From Rickettsia tillamookensis (GTDB lineage Bacteria; Pseudomonadota; Alphaproteobacteria; Rickettsiales; Rickettsiaceae): a stretch of DNA of 64,000 nucleotides. The stretch is taken from contig NZ_CP060138.2 in assembly GCF_016743795.2 (NCBI RefSeq), forward strand, positions 744,001 to 808,000, given 5' to 3'. The position numbers were made by a program, and so were the translations under genes. How positions within the stretch are numbered: the first letter of the stretch is position 1; each line of letters begins with the position of its first letter. Positions 44,194 to 52,828 of the stretch are shown here, piece after piece. Under the pieces are notes generated by a model. The model saw only the letters and a list, made by a program, of their open reading frames with translations. It did not search any database and was not told the origin of the DNA.

Positions 44194-45012
44194 TTAAACT
44201 AGGCTATATGCTTTATCAGCAAGTTTTAAAAATAACTTATTTTCTATTCCATCTTCAAGATTCCAACAGATAGCTAAAATAAGCTGGACAAAATACCAGC
44301 TTCTAACCTCTTGTAATTTAAAGCCAAAATAATTTGCTACAAATTCGGTATCTTTCTCTATATCCATAATAAATGCACATACTTCATTTATAGGATATCC
44401 AATTACTCCTTTAGGGTCAATTACTACCCAATGCTTACCATTTTGTAATATATTCTCATGATGTAAATCACCGTGAATTAAAATTTGAGGCTCAGTATTT
44501 TGAAGAAGCTCATCTCTCAATTTTTTTGCCTTTTGTAAGTAAGTTTTAGGCAAATCCCATTCTTTATCCAAAGCTTTCAGCTGATCCTTGATATTAGGGA
44601 AGTGATGAATTTCTGGTATAGATGCTCTGTGCAGCTTGCTCATAACAGAACAAGCTATAGCAATTTTGTTATCTGATGAATATTCTTTTAAAGAAATACC
44701 AGGAACGGCTCGCTCAAGCAGTAAAGCTTTATCTTTTTGAGCTAGAATAGTTGCAGCACCAAACCCTGAAAAAACTTTTAAAGCCTCCGCTTCGTTTGTT
44801 AGGTCTTTAGCAGTAAAGCTTAGCTTCAGTATAATAGGCTTATTATTTTGATAACCAGATAAAACATAATTGAAAGATAAATTATCTATAGGCTTAAGGT
44901 TAGACAAGTTCCATTCTTGAGCTAATTTTGATACAATTTCAGGTAGTTTTTCAAGCCAGATTTCCCCTTGCTCTTTATATATACTAATTATATTATTTCT
45001 AAATCTATCCAT
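44194..45012 (-). CDS. APH(6)-like aminoglycoside/hydroxyurea kinase
   Basis: A 272-residue kinase-fold protein of the aminoglycoside/hydroxyurea resistance family (APH(6), streptomycin kinase-like). Catalytic loop LIHGDLHHENIL and metal-binding WVVIDPKGVIG are intact; the C-terminal Trp-rich helix ending (WYFVQLILAICWNLEDG) also fits. Homologues phosphorylate streptomycin, but many chromosomal copies have unknown substrates. It is divergent from the AAC-like gene at 45027, with a 14-bp gap between start codons. Confidence 0.85.
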   Translation of the reverse strand: MDRFRNNIISIYKEQGEIWLEKLPEIVSKLAQEWNLSNLKPIDNLSFNYVLSGYQNNKPIILKLSFTAKDLTNEAEALKVFSGFGAATILAQKDKALLLERAVPGISLKEYSSDNKIAIACSVMSKLHRASIPEIHHFPNIKDQLKALDKEWDLPKTYLQKAKKLRDELLQNTEPQILIHGDLHHENILQNGKHWVVIDPKGVIGYPINEVCAFIMDIEKDTEFVANYFGFKLQEVRSWYFVQLILAICWNLEDGIENKLFLKLADKAYSLV

Positions 45013-45026
45013 GTTATAGATTATAT

Positions 45027-45569
45027 ATGAATATACATTTTGAAAAAGCTAATTTAACTCATAAAGAAACTATTTTTAGCTGGTTAGAAGAACCGCATAT
45101 AAAAGAGTTTTGGGATAATAGTAAAGAGCATAAAGAGGATATCTTAAACTTCATTACCGGCAGAAAACAGCATTATTTTTATGGAACAACTAATTACTGG
45201 ATTGGTTTTATAAATGAAGAATCATTTTGTTTCATTTTGTCGGACATTCTTCAAAAGGATCAAGATTTATCGGAGATTCAACGGAAATATTTGTCTAAAT
45301 CAGGTCATACAATAACTCTTGATTTCGGCATAGGTAATAAAAATCTTTTAGGCAAAGGGCTAGCTAGCTCTACTTTAGAATTGTTTGTAAAATTTTACCA
45401 TAAATCCGTTGATTCGCTAAACAGAACTTTTTTTATTGATCCTGATGAAAATAATCCGCGAGCTATGTATGTTTATAGTACAGCCGGCTTTAAACAGGTC
45501 GGATAATATAAAGCACAAAGCGGAGCTTTTAAAGGCAATACAAGTTATTTAATGGTAAAAAATATATGA
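45027..45569 (+). pseudogene. AAC(6')-like acetyltransferase with a late nonsense codon
   Basis: A GNAT-fold N-acetyltransferase resembling AAC(6') enzymes: FSWLEEPHIKEFWDNSKEH, ITLDFGIGNKNLLGKGLASS and FFIDPDENNPRAMYVYSTAG. A TAA at 45504-45506 stops it at 159 residues. The same frame then continues YKAQSGAFKGNTSYLMVKNI to a stop at 45567-45569, which is the normal ending of this family. The original stop would overlap the next gene's ATG (ATGA at 45566-45569). One substitution, such as GAA to TAA, explains the break. The shortened enzyme lacks only the last strand and may or may not fold. Confidence 0.82.
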
Positions 45570-46051
45570 GTACAAATTATATTTTAATTCGTGATGCTAA
45601 TAATAACGATATTTCTGCTATGGTTTCTTTATCTTACGCTAAGCGCCGTAGCTACGAGAAAGCACAACCGCAATTTTGGCGATATAAAGAGGGAGCTGAA
45701 GAATCGCAAAGTAAATGGTTTAAGGAATTATTATTACAAGATGATTATATAATACTGGTTGCAGAAAATGAAAATAAACTACTCGGTTTCATTATAGGAA
45801 GATTAATAGAAGCACCGGAAGTTTATGACCCGAAAGGACTAACTCTAATGATTGATGATTTTTGTGTTGAAACCGAAAATGATTGGTCTTTTGTAGGAGA
45901 ACAGTTAATTGAAAAAATTAAACCTAAAGCTAAAAGCAAAGGAGCTAGCCAAATATTAGTAGTTTGTGGAGTACATGATGAACCTAAACACCAATTTCTA
46001 AAAACACTTGGACTAAATGTCGCTTCAGAATGGTATGTTGCCGGTATATAA
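45566..46051 (+). CDS. GNAT-family acetyltransferase
   Basis: A 161-residue acetyltransferase-like protein. Central strand and CoA region: YIILVAENENKLLGFIIGRL, LMIDDFCVETENDWSFVGEQ and ASQILVVCGVHDEPKHQFLK. The usual RGxGxG/A CoA loop is replaced by DWSFVG, so cofactor binding may be altered. It was originally coupled to the AAC-like gene by an ATGA overlap. Substrate unknown. Confidence 0.75.
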   Translation: MSTNYILIRDANNNDISAMVSLSYAKRRSYEKAQPQFWRYKEGAEESQSKWFKELLLQDDYIILVAENENKLLGFIIGRLIEAPEVYDPKGLTLMIDDFCVETENDWSFVGEQLIEKIKPKAKSKGASQILVVCGVHDEPKHQFLKTLGLNVASEWYVAGI

Positions 46052-46219
46052 TTATTTAAAGAGTTCTCTAAAATTATGCTCTTCTAAGATAAAATTAGGA
46101 TAATATAAGGATAAATTATGTATTATATGCTATTTTAAGGATAATTTAGTAATATTCATCCAAATTTTTTTGAATAATAATATAGATATAAAATGAACAT
46201 GCAGTAAAGATATATCTAT

Positions 46220-46927
46220 ATGACTATACAATTATATTTAAACAATACATATCTATTTGAATCTAAAGCCTCTATTTTAAATTATGGCGAAGATGAAAAG
46301 GGAAAATTTATAATATTGGATCAAACTATATTTTATCCTCAAGGCGGCGGGCAACCTTCAGACCAAGGAGTGATTCAAAATGATTATTTTGAGGTGAGTG
46401 TTACTCTAGTACGTCAAGTCGGTACAGAGATTCGCCATTATATAAGTGCAGCATCAAACGAAATTTCGATAAATTCTGTAGTTAATTGCTTGGTAGATAA
46501 CAATAGGCGGATGTTAAATAGCAGATATCACACTGCTGCACATTTACTTGGAAATATTGTAGAGATACTTTATCCTATGCTTAAAGCCGTTAAAGGTCAT
46601 TCTTTTCCTGGAGAGGCTTATGTTGAATTTCAAGGTGATGAGCCGGTGGATGTAATGCAAATTCAAAATACAATTGATCAAACTATAGCTAAAAATAATA
46701 AAACAGAAATTTTTGAAACTGATCCTGCTTCTTTTGAGCAACAATTTTATAAGCTTCCTTATATTATTCTGGAAAATAAAAAGTTTCGGGTTATGCGAAT
46801 AGGTGATATGGCACCGGTGCCTTGCGGTGGTACGCATTTATCTTCTATTGCTGAAATTGGTAAGACACTTATCGGCAAAGTTAAAATTAAAAATAATATT
46901 GTTCGTATTTCATATGAGGTGACATGA
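46220..46927 (+). CDS. AlaX-type alanyl-tRNA editing protein
   Basis: A 235-residue stand-alone editing domain homologous to the AlaRS C-terminal region. It would hydrolyse Ser-tRNA-Ala or Gly-tRNA-Ala. QTIFYPQGGGQPSDQG opens it. Zinc/catalytic motifs HTAAHLLGNIV (HxxxH) and PCGGTHLSS (CxxxH) are intact. Its stop overlaps the next gene's start by 4 bp, so the two are translated together. The functional link between tRNA editing and the winged-helix regulator is unclear. Confidence 0.9.
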   Translation: MTIQLYLNNTYLFESKASILNYGEDEKGKFIILDQTIFYPQGGGQPSDQGVIQNDYFEVSVTLVRQVGTEIRHYISAASNEISINSVVNCLVDNNRRMLNSRYHTAAHLLGNIVEILYPMLKAVKGHSFPGEAYVEFQGDEPVDVMQIQNTIDQTIAKNNKTEIFETDPASFEQQFYKLPYIILENKKFRVMRIGDMAPVPCGGTHLSSIAEIGKTLIGKVKIKNNIVRISYEVT

Positions 46928-47691
46928 AGTTCATATCGCTTGTAGATACTAAAAATCAAAACGTTATAACGATTGATGCGGATAACCTTATCTTACGCAT
47001 TGAAATAAATGACCAAGTAAAAGAAACAAGACTTAAGCCTTATATGGCCTCAGTACTATATGAAATGTTTAGCAAACATCCTATACCGTTACCTTATGAA
47101 CAAATTACCGAAATTCTAAAGCAGCACCATCTCATTATTTCTGACTTGATGCGTATGCATCGTAGATTATCAGAAATCAGATTGTTTATTGCACAATTTC
47201 ATCCAAATTTAGATGATATAATCTTGAACACAAGAGGGGTAGGGTATAGTCTACCGTTACGTTTTAAAAACTTACATCAAATAGAACCTAAAGAAAATAT
47301 TAAGTTTAAAAATCAGGAAATCAATAAAGCTATAGAAGTTTTGCATGGTTTAATCCTTGATGCAATTGACATGACTTCCAAAAGCAAAATTATATACTCT
47401 CCGCTAGGCTATATTATGAATCGTGAACCTATAAAACAGATTATCGTAGAAAAGCTCTCTATATTTAATGAATGTGAGCAAATCATACTAAAAGAAATAC
47501 GTACCCATGAAGCAGAGTTTATCAGTTTAAGAATTGCTTATCTTCTTGTAAAACTAAAAACTTTTATAGGTCTTGCTCGCATTTCTGAATATCCCATCTC
47601 AGAAGCACAATGGTTAGATTGGTTTAAACAAGAAGTATGGTTGTTTTTTGATCAACTAAAAAATTTAATAAGATCAGTAGAGAATTTATAA
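46924..47691 (+). CDS. Winged-helix (OmpR-type) regulator without a receiver domain
   Basis: A 255-residue protein. Residues about 25-115 fit an OmpR/PhoB-type effector domain (LKPYMASVLYEMFSKHPIPL, then MRMHRRLSEIRLFIAQ and the wing signature LNTRGVGYSLPL). There is no N-terminal receiver domain. The C-terminal 140 residues are helical and not recognised. The start overlaps the AlaX stop (ATGA). It may regulate genes of this accessory island in response to something other than a phosphorelay. Confidence 0.72.
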   Translation: MKFISLVDTKNQNVITIDADNLILRIEINDQVKETRLKPYMASVLYEMFSKHPIPLPYEQITEILKQHHLIISDLMRMHRRLSEIRLFIAQFHPNLDDIILNTRGVGYSLPLRFKNLHQIEPKENIKFKNQEINKAIEVLHGLILDAIDMTSKSKIIYSPLGYIMNREPIKQIIVEKLSIFNECEQIILKEIRTHEAEFISLRIAYLLVKLKTFIGLARISEYPISEAQWLDWFKQEVWLFFDQLKNLIRSVENL

Positions 47692-47732
47692 CTAACTATA
47701 TAGTAAAGCAGTAAAACTTCACAGAGCCTAAT

Positions 47733-48248
47733 ATGAACATAAACTTTACCCCGCTTTCTACTTCTCATTTTTTGCTTCTTTTAAAATGGTTAGAAATGCC
47801 GCATGTAAAGCTATGGTGGGACGAGGATATAAAATGGAGTTTAGAATTAATCGAACAAAAATACTTAAGCTATATTAAGGGGTATAAGCTAGAAAATAAT
47901 AAACCTAAAAATATACAAGCTTATATTATAGAAGCAGACCGTACTCCTATAGGATATATCCAAATTTATAATGCTTACGATTTTGAACGCTCAAGCCCAT
48001 TAATAAACTTACCTTCAAAACTTGCGGCAATCGATTTCTTTTTAGGCGAAGCTGAATACTTAAACAAAGGAATTGGGCTACTTGCTCTAAAAAATTTTTT
48101 AGAACATTTTATAGATAAGCAATATACTCATGTTTTAGTTGATCCTGATAGAAAAAATATCTCTGCTATTAAAACTTATAAAAAAGCAGGATTTAAAATA
48201 ATTCAAGAGAATAAGAATATGTTAATGCTTAAGGAATTAACCCACTAA
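47733..48248 (+). CDS. AAC(6')-like N-acetyltransferase
   Basis: A 171-residue GNAT protein closely following the AAC(6')-I pattern: LLLKWLEMPHVKLWWDED at the start, PIGYIQIYNAYD, AAIDFFLGEAEYLNKGIGLL (CoA-binding loop) and VLVDPDRKNISAIKTYKKAG. Such enzymes acetylate aminoglycosides, though many relatives have metabolic substrates. Intact. The stop overlaps the convergent GNAT gene by 4 bp. Confidence 0.86.
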   Translation: MNINFTPLSTSHFLLLLKWLEMPHVKLWWDEDIKWSLELIEQKYLSYIKGYKLENNKPKNIQAYIIEADRTPIGYIQIYNAYDFERSSPLINLPSKLAAIDFFLGEAEYLNKGIGLLALKNFLEHFIDKQYTHVLVDPDRKNISAIKTYKKAGFKIIQENKNMLMLKELTH

Positions 48249-49000
48249 CTTTGGCAATATATCTTATAATTTGTATATTTCTTAAAGCCTAGTTTTTCAG
48301 CAAGCGAAGTTGCCATCGGTGAAGTTTGAATTATTGCCTTATCTACTCCCATTTCTTTTAATATTTTAAACCTAGCCCTATGTAAATCGCTTGCAAGACC
48401 TCGATTTCTATATTCTGGCATCGTTGAGTCATGATAAAAACCTGCTATGCCATTTGCAAAAGTTATAGAGGCAGTTGCAACAATTTTATTTTCTTCATAT
48501 GCTGCAAGCGGAATAAAGACTTTATTATCTCCAATAAATTTTGATAGCTTATCTATATAAACATCACAAACGTCATCACTAAACCCAAAGCCCTGAGCTA
48601 GCACCTTAACCCATTCCTTATATTCTTCCATTTCTGTAATAATTCTAATATTTTTATTATCTATATTTTGTTCATGATAATCTTTAAGCTCACAAACCAT
48701 TCCTGCGTCACTAAAATCGGTATATTTACCTTTTTGAAAACGCTCAAGCATTTCAGAAGATAGATTCTTTTCATCAACCCACCAAGCAAACGGTAAAGCA
48801 TTTAGTTTAAACACTTCTTCCATTTTATCCATTTGGCTTACATTCACTTTATCAGGCAGTACAATCATATTCCATAAAGGATGATTACACCCTGTATGTA
48901 TTAAATAATAATTTACCTTATCCATTTGCATTTTTTGCAATCCAAAATATCCAAATGTGCCTATTAGACTTTGATCCACTAAATCAGTATTGTTACTCAT
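48245..49000 (-). CDS. GNAT acetyltransferase with an N-terminal extra domain
   Basis: A 251-residue protein. The N-terminal half (1 to about 120) is a degenerate GNAT-like or partner domain. The C-terminal half holds a full GNAT core: VATASITFANGIAGFYHDST, MPEYRNRGLASDLHRARFKI (CoA loop RNRGLA) and IIQTSPMATSLAEKLGFKKY. Substrate unknown. Convergent with the AAC(6')-like gene. Confidence 0.85.
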   Translation of the reverse strand: MSNNTDLVDQSLIGTFGYFGLQKMQMDKVNYYLIHTGCNHPLWNMIVLPDKVNVSQMDKMEEVFKLNALPFAWWVDEKNLSSEMLERFQKGKYTDFSDAGMVCELKDYHEQNIDNKNIRIITEMEEYKEWVKVLAQGFGFSDDVCDVYIDKLSKFIGDNKVFIPLAAYEENKIVATASITFANGIAGFYHDSTMPEYRNRGLASDLHRARFKILKEMGVDKAIIQTSPMATSLAEKLGFKKYTNYKIYCQS

Positions 49001-49106
49001 AGATTTATTTTAATATATTAATTATATATTAGGGGTTATATGTAAATAGTCAAAGAAATATATGGAATTGTTAAAAAGAGTTGCTTGGGATAGCCTAATA
49101 CTTCGA

Positions 49107-49134
49107 TGTCATTCCTGCGAAAGCAGGAATGACA
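49107..49134. repeat. Minimal type C hairpin
   Basis: TGTCATTCCTGCGAAAGCAG followed by GAATGACA: only the terminal hairpin of type C, without an internal region. Confidence 0.8.
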
Positions 49135-49231
49135 ATAAAATCACTTTTTTAAGACAATCTCAAATATATTTTTCTTCACAGAAGATAGATATTAATATAG
49201 ATTAGTACAGCAAAAAGAATTAGTGAGTAAA

Positions 49232-50260
49232 ATGCCAAAAGATCAGAATTTAGACATAGAAAGAAAGCAAGATCATATTGAAATTAATCTTACAAAAAAC
49301 GTTGAATCTACACTTAAAAGCGGTTTTGAATCTATTCAATTTATTCACAACGCATTACCGGAAATTAACTACGATAGCATAGATACTACTACTACTTTTC
49401 TTGGAAAATCTTTGCAAGCACCTATTCTAATTTCTAGTATGACCGGAGGAACGACTAGAGCTAGCGATATTAACTATAGGCTTGCAGGGGCCGCTCAAAA
49501 AGCCGGAATTGCTATGGGACTTGGCTCTATGCGTGTTTTATTAACGAAGCCGGATACGCTCAAAACATTTGCAGTAAGGCATATAGCTCCCGATATCCCC
49601 TTACTAGCCAATATCGGTGCAGGGCAGCTTAATTATGGAGTGACACCAAAAGAATGTCAGTATTTAGTTGATGCCGTTAAAGCCGATGCCTTAATCCTGC
49701 ATCTGAATGTGTTACAGGAGCTAACGCAGCCTGAAGGTAATAGAAATTGGGAAAATCTTATACCTAAGATAAGAGAATTGGTTAATTACCTCTCTGTCCC
49801 GGTAATTGTTAAAGAAGTAGGATATGGTTTATCTAAACAAGTTGCTCAGAGCCTTATTGATGTAGGAGTTAAAGTTCTCGATATTGCAGGGAGCGGTGGA
49901 ACGTCTTGGAGTCAAGTTGAGGCTTATCGTGCTACAAATTCGTTGCAAAATCGTATAGCTAGTAGCTTTATCAATTGGGGAATTCCGACTTTAGATTCTC
50001 TCAAAATGGTAAGGGAAGTTTCAGGAAATATTCCGATTATTGCTAGTGGCGGACTAAAGTCCGGTATTGACGGAGCAAAAGCAATTCGTATGGGAGCAAG
50101 TATTTTCGGGCTTGCCGGTCAATTTTTAAAAGCGGCGGATATTTCAGAAAGCTCGGTTTCCGAAGAGATACAATTAATAATAGAGCAGCTTAAAATTACC
50201 ATGCTATGCACCGGATCACGCACTTTAAAGGATTTAGCAAAAGCAGAGATAAGGGGGTAG
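49232..50260 (+). CDS. fni: Isopentenyl-diphosphate delta-isomerase, type 2
   Basis: An FMN-dependent enzyme interconverting IPP and DMAPP, the building blocks of isoprenoids. About 342 residues: RKQDHIEINL at the start, APILISSMTGGTTRASDINY (flavin/substrate binding), LHLNVLQELTQPEGNRNW, KEVGYGLSKQVAQ and ASGGLKSGIDGAKAIRMGAS. Intact. Rickettsia lacks the pathways that make IPP and is thought to take isoprenoid precursors from its host, which makes this isomerase essential to use them. It is placed, oddly, amid acetyltransferase genes. Confidence 0.95.
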   Translation: MPKDQNLDIERKQDHIEINLTKNVESTLKSGFESIQFIHNALPEINYDSIDTTTTFLGKSLQAPILISSMTGGTTRASDINYRLAGAAQKAGIAMGLGSMRVLLTKPDTLKTFAVRHIAPDIPLLANIGAGQLNYGVTPKECQYLVDAVKADALILHLNVLQELTQPEGNRNWENLIPKIRELVNYLSVPVIVKEVGYGLSKQVAQSLIDVGVKVLDIAGSGGTSWSQVEAYRATNSLQNRIASSFINWGIPTLDSLKMVREVSGNIPIIASGGLKSGIDGAKAIRMGASIFGLAGQFLKAADISESSVSEEIQLIIEQLKITMLCTGSRTLKDLAKAEIRG

Positions 50261-50267
50261 TGGTTAT

Positions 50268-50813
50268 TTATAATATCTCAGTATTAAACTCAAAAACAAC
50301 TCTTTCAGCTTTGTAATCTCTTATAGAAATAAGCTTAGTTTCTTCTTGATAATTGCCTTTTGTAAACGCATTTATAGTATTACGCCAAAACTTTATTGCC
50401 GGTTTATTTTCAGGGATAGCTGTCACCTCCCATAACCCTTGATACATTTGCCAAATTTGTCGTGCTACTTCTCGTCCTACTCCTTTATTTTGAAATCTTG
50501 CTATAATAAAAAGCTCAGCCATATTCCAATCGATTTTATCATGCGTTCCAACCTTATTAAGTAATACAAAACCTGCTATTTCTTGCTGCACTTTAACCAA
50601 GTAGGCTTTCCTATCGGCTTCCTTAAAATATTTTTTATAATCAGCAGCTTCATATAAACCATCCTGAGGCAATGCCCAATCATATTCATCAGATTCAAAA
50701 CCACAATAGCGTGACATATCATATACATAAAACCGCCCCATATTTTGAATTAGAGGGTAATCAGCGAGTGCAGCAGGGATTAAATGTATATTTTTTATAA
50801 GTCTATTATTCAT
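50268..50813 (-). CDS. GNAT-family acetyltransferase
   Basis: A 181-residue GNAT protein: IAGFVLLNKVGTHDKIDWNM, AELFIIARFQNKGVGREVAR (CoA loop QNKGVG) and WEVTAIPENKPAIKFWRNTI. It starts with a 4-bp overlap with the stop of the upstream GNAT gene, forming a two-gene unit. Substrate unknown. Confidence 0.87.
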   Translation of the reverse strand: MNNRLIKNIHLIPAALADYPLIQNMGRFYVYDMSRYCGFESDEYDWALPQDGLYEAADYKKYFKEADRKAYLVKVQQEIAGFVLLNKVGTHDKIDWNMAELFIIARFQNKGVGREVARQIWQMYQGLWEVTAIPENKPAIKFWRNTINAFTKGNYQEETKLISIRDYKAERVVFEFNTEIL

Positions 50814-51259
50814 AACTCTTTTCTTAAATATAATTTAGCCATTTCTCCGGAATTATGATAACCAAGTTTTTCATAAAATATATGAGTGCCATCTTTTACT
50901 CTGCGAGTACCAGATACAAGATCGATAATTACAGGGCTATACTTTTCTGCTATTTCTTCTAAATATTCCATAAGCTTTTTACCTATTTGCCTCCCACGAT
51001 AATTTTCATCAACAATTAATGCTTCAATGTGAATCCTAGTTTTATTTGAAACAAAAAGCAGCGATTTAGACCAAGCAATAAATCCAACTATTTTATTATC
51101 TAAACTAGCTATGGCAACACCATACCCATCACTATTTATAAAATTCTTAAAACGTGCTGTTAATTCTTCTGAACTAGAAGGATAGCCAAGTTGAGCCATC
51201 AAAGATATAATATTTGTAATATTATCAGGAGTTGCTAAACTAATATTTACACTACTCAT
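50810..51259 (-). CDS. GNAT-family acetyltransferase
   Basis: A 149-residue GNAT protein, read from the ATG at 51259 (MSSVNISLATPDN), which has AAAGGA upstream; a longer frame to 51292 is possible. Core motifs are KIVGFIAWSKSLLFVSNKTR, RIHIEALIVDENYRGRQIGK (CoA loop RGRQIG) and SGTRRVKDGTHIFYEKLGYH. Coupled to the next gene by a 4-bp overlap. Confidence 0.88.
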   Translation of the reverse strand: MSSVNISLATPDNITNIISLMAQLGYPSSSEELTARFKNFINSDGYGVAIASLDNKIVGFIAWSKSLLFVSNKTRIHIEALIVDENYRGRQIGKKLMEYLEEIAEKYSPVIIDLVSGTRRVKDGTHIFYEKLGYHNSGEMAKLYLRKEL

Positions 51260-51363
51260 AATTATCCTTTGTCTCTTTGTGTTTTTACCCATTTACAGCA
51301 TGATATATGTTTTTAAAAAATTAAAAGATAATGTATAAACTGAACATAATTCAACTTCTTTTA

Positions 51364-51702
51364 CTATATATTATGTCCCCAAGGAATTTCTCCAACAGCT
51401 TGTTGGAGGATTTGCTGTTCTTGATATTCTTCTGCAAATTGCCTCATATACGAAATATTTTGATAAGATAATCCTTTCATTTCAGGAAATTCTTTTAATA
51501 AGTCTTTAGAAATATTTTCTATAACTTTTGCTCCCCATTTCTCAAGCTTTTGACGTTTAATTATTTGAAAACCTATATTCCAATATAATTTTATCAGTTC
51601 TTTATTTACACTTAAGTGAGCACGAATCCTGGTTTGTGTGATTTCTAACTTTAATTGCTCAATTAAATCATAGTATGATTTTTGATCTAAAATATTACTC
51701 AT
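51364..51702 (-). pseudogene. DUF1016/YhcG-family protein, truncated
   Basis: 112 residues match only the N-terminal domain of YhcG/DUF1016 proteins (SVNKELIKLYWNIGFQIIKR, LKEFPEMKGLSYQNISYMRQ and IPWGHNI). Full proteins are about 330-360 residues and continue after IPWGHN into a PD-(D/E)XK nuclease-like domain, which is absent. The stop follows IPWGHN directly. Its start overlaps the kinase gene stop by 4 bp, so it is probably still translated. Confidence 0.8.
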
Positions 51703-52235
51703 TTACTCAATTTATTTGTATGCTCTAAAATTCTCTCAGCTACAGCATTTGCTGTTAGATCACTAACATCTATCTCTAACAAATGAGGATGTGAGATATT
51801 AATTAACTCTGCATTTCCTTCAATACTCAAAGATTTATAACGCAAAGCTCTATCGGGGTTTTGTATTCGTTTATTATTTTCCTCTTCTGAAATAAGTAGT
51901 TTTACAGGTACAAAAAGAGAGTCACGCCGCAATGCCATATTTTCTACTTGCTTAAAAAGCTTATGATCACCTTGATTATCTTCTAAGACATTGGTTAATA
52001 TATAATTATTAAAAGGTTCTTGCACGATAAACTTAAAAACATTATCTCTAATACGCCCAATTGTATCCCATGCAAATTCTGGAATCTTCTTAAATCCGTC
52101 ATATTCAAGTAAAGCAAAAATAGGATTATTAATTAACTGATTATCGCATATAACATAACCGCTTTTGCTAAGCTCTTTCGCTATAGTATATTTACCGGTT
52201 CCGGCTTTACCTATTAAGTAGATAATGGTGGTCAT
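51699..52235 (-). CDS. P-loop kinase-like protein
   Basis: A 178-residue nucleotide-binding protein with Walker A LIGKAGTGKYTIAKELSKSG and a lid-like stretch with many charged residues (SEEENNKRIQNPDRALRYKS). It resembles small-molecule kinases of the AAA_33/shikimate-kinase-like type. The substrate is not recognisable. It overlaps the truncated DUF1016 gene by 4 bp. Confidence 0.78.
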   Translation of the reverse strand: MTTIIYLIGKAGTGKYTIAKELSKSGYVICDNQLINNPIFALLEYDGFKKIPEFAWDTIGRIRDNVFKFIVQEPFNNYILTNVLEDNQGDHKLFKQVENMALRRDSLFVPVKLLISEEENNKRIQNPDRALRYKSLSIEGNAELINISHPHLLEIDVSDLTANAVAERILEHTNKLSK

Positions 52236-52261
52236 AATTACAATATATTGTATCTTATTTT

Positions 52262-52828
52262 TTACAAAATAACCTTTCTAAAAGTCAAAGATATACGTCT
52301 ATTACGAGCTATTTTATTATCACTCTTTCTAGCTGCAATCCCATGCTCCCATTTATATCTTGCTTCATTTTTAAGAATTAATAAACTTCTAGGTTTAAGC
52401 GTAATAGAATATTTCGCTTTATCATTTGTTAACTCCATAATGCAACTTCCGCCTAAGCTGAGCGAGCATATAGTATCTGAAAAGCAAGGTATACAATCAA
52501 TATGAGAGGCTATACCTTGCCCCGGCATATACTCATTTATAATTACTTGATTTGGAAGTTCATAAAAAATATTTTGCTTATAAAATGTCTCGCATAGAAC
52601 TTGTAACCATTTAGGCAAAGCACCTAAATAATAAGATTGATTTATAGAGCGGCTTTTATAATCATATTTATAACCATAATGCTGGACTCTACGCTTTAAT
52701 TCAGTAATCCATGGTTGGCTATCTATTAATTTTATTAATTTATATTCTTGTTCTATTGTTATATATTCTGCAATATATTTTAGGTCCGGAATAATTATTT
52801 GGTCATCAAAGAGCCTAAGTTGACTCAT
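52262..52828 (-). CDS. AlkB-like 2-oxoglutarate/Fe(II) dioxygenase
   Basis: A 188-residue protein of the AlkB family, which oxidatively demethylates alkylated DNA or RNA bases. Iron ligands: GIASHIDCIPCF (HxD) and YKWEHGIAAR (His). The 2-oxoglutarate-binding Arg lies in ARNRRISLTFR. VIINEYMPGQGIASHID is typical. Full-length for the ALKBH8/AlkB-like group. Its start overlaps the upstream gene's end by 14 bp. Confidence 0.92.
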   Translation of the reverse strand: MSQLRLFDDQIIIPDLKYIAEYITIEQEYKLIKLIDSQPWITELKRRVQHYGYKYDYKSRSINQSYYLGALPKWLQVLCETFYKQNIFYELPNQVIINEYMPGQGIASHIDCIPCFSDTICSLSLGGSCIMELTNDKAKYSITLKPRSLLILKNEARYKWEHGIAARKSDNKIARNRRISLTFRKVIL

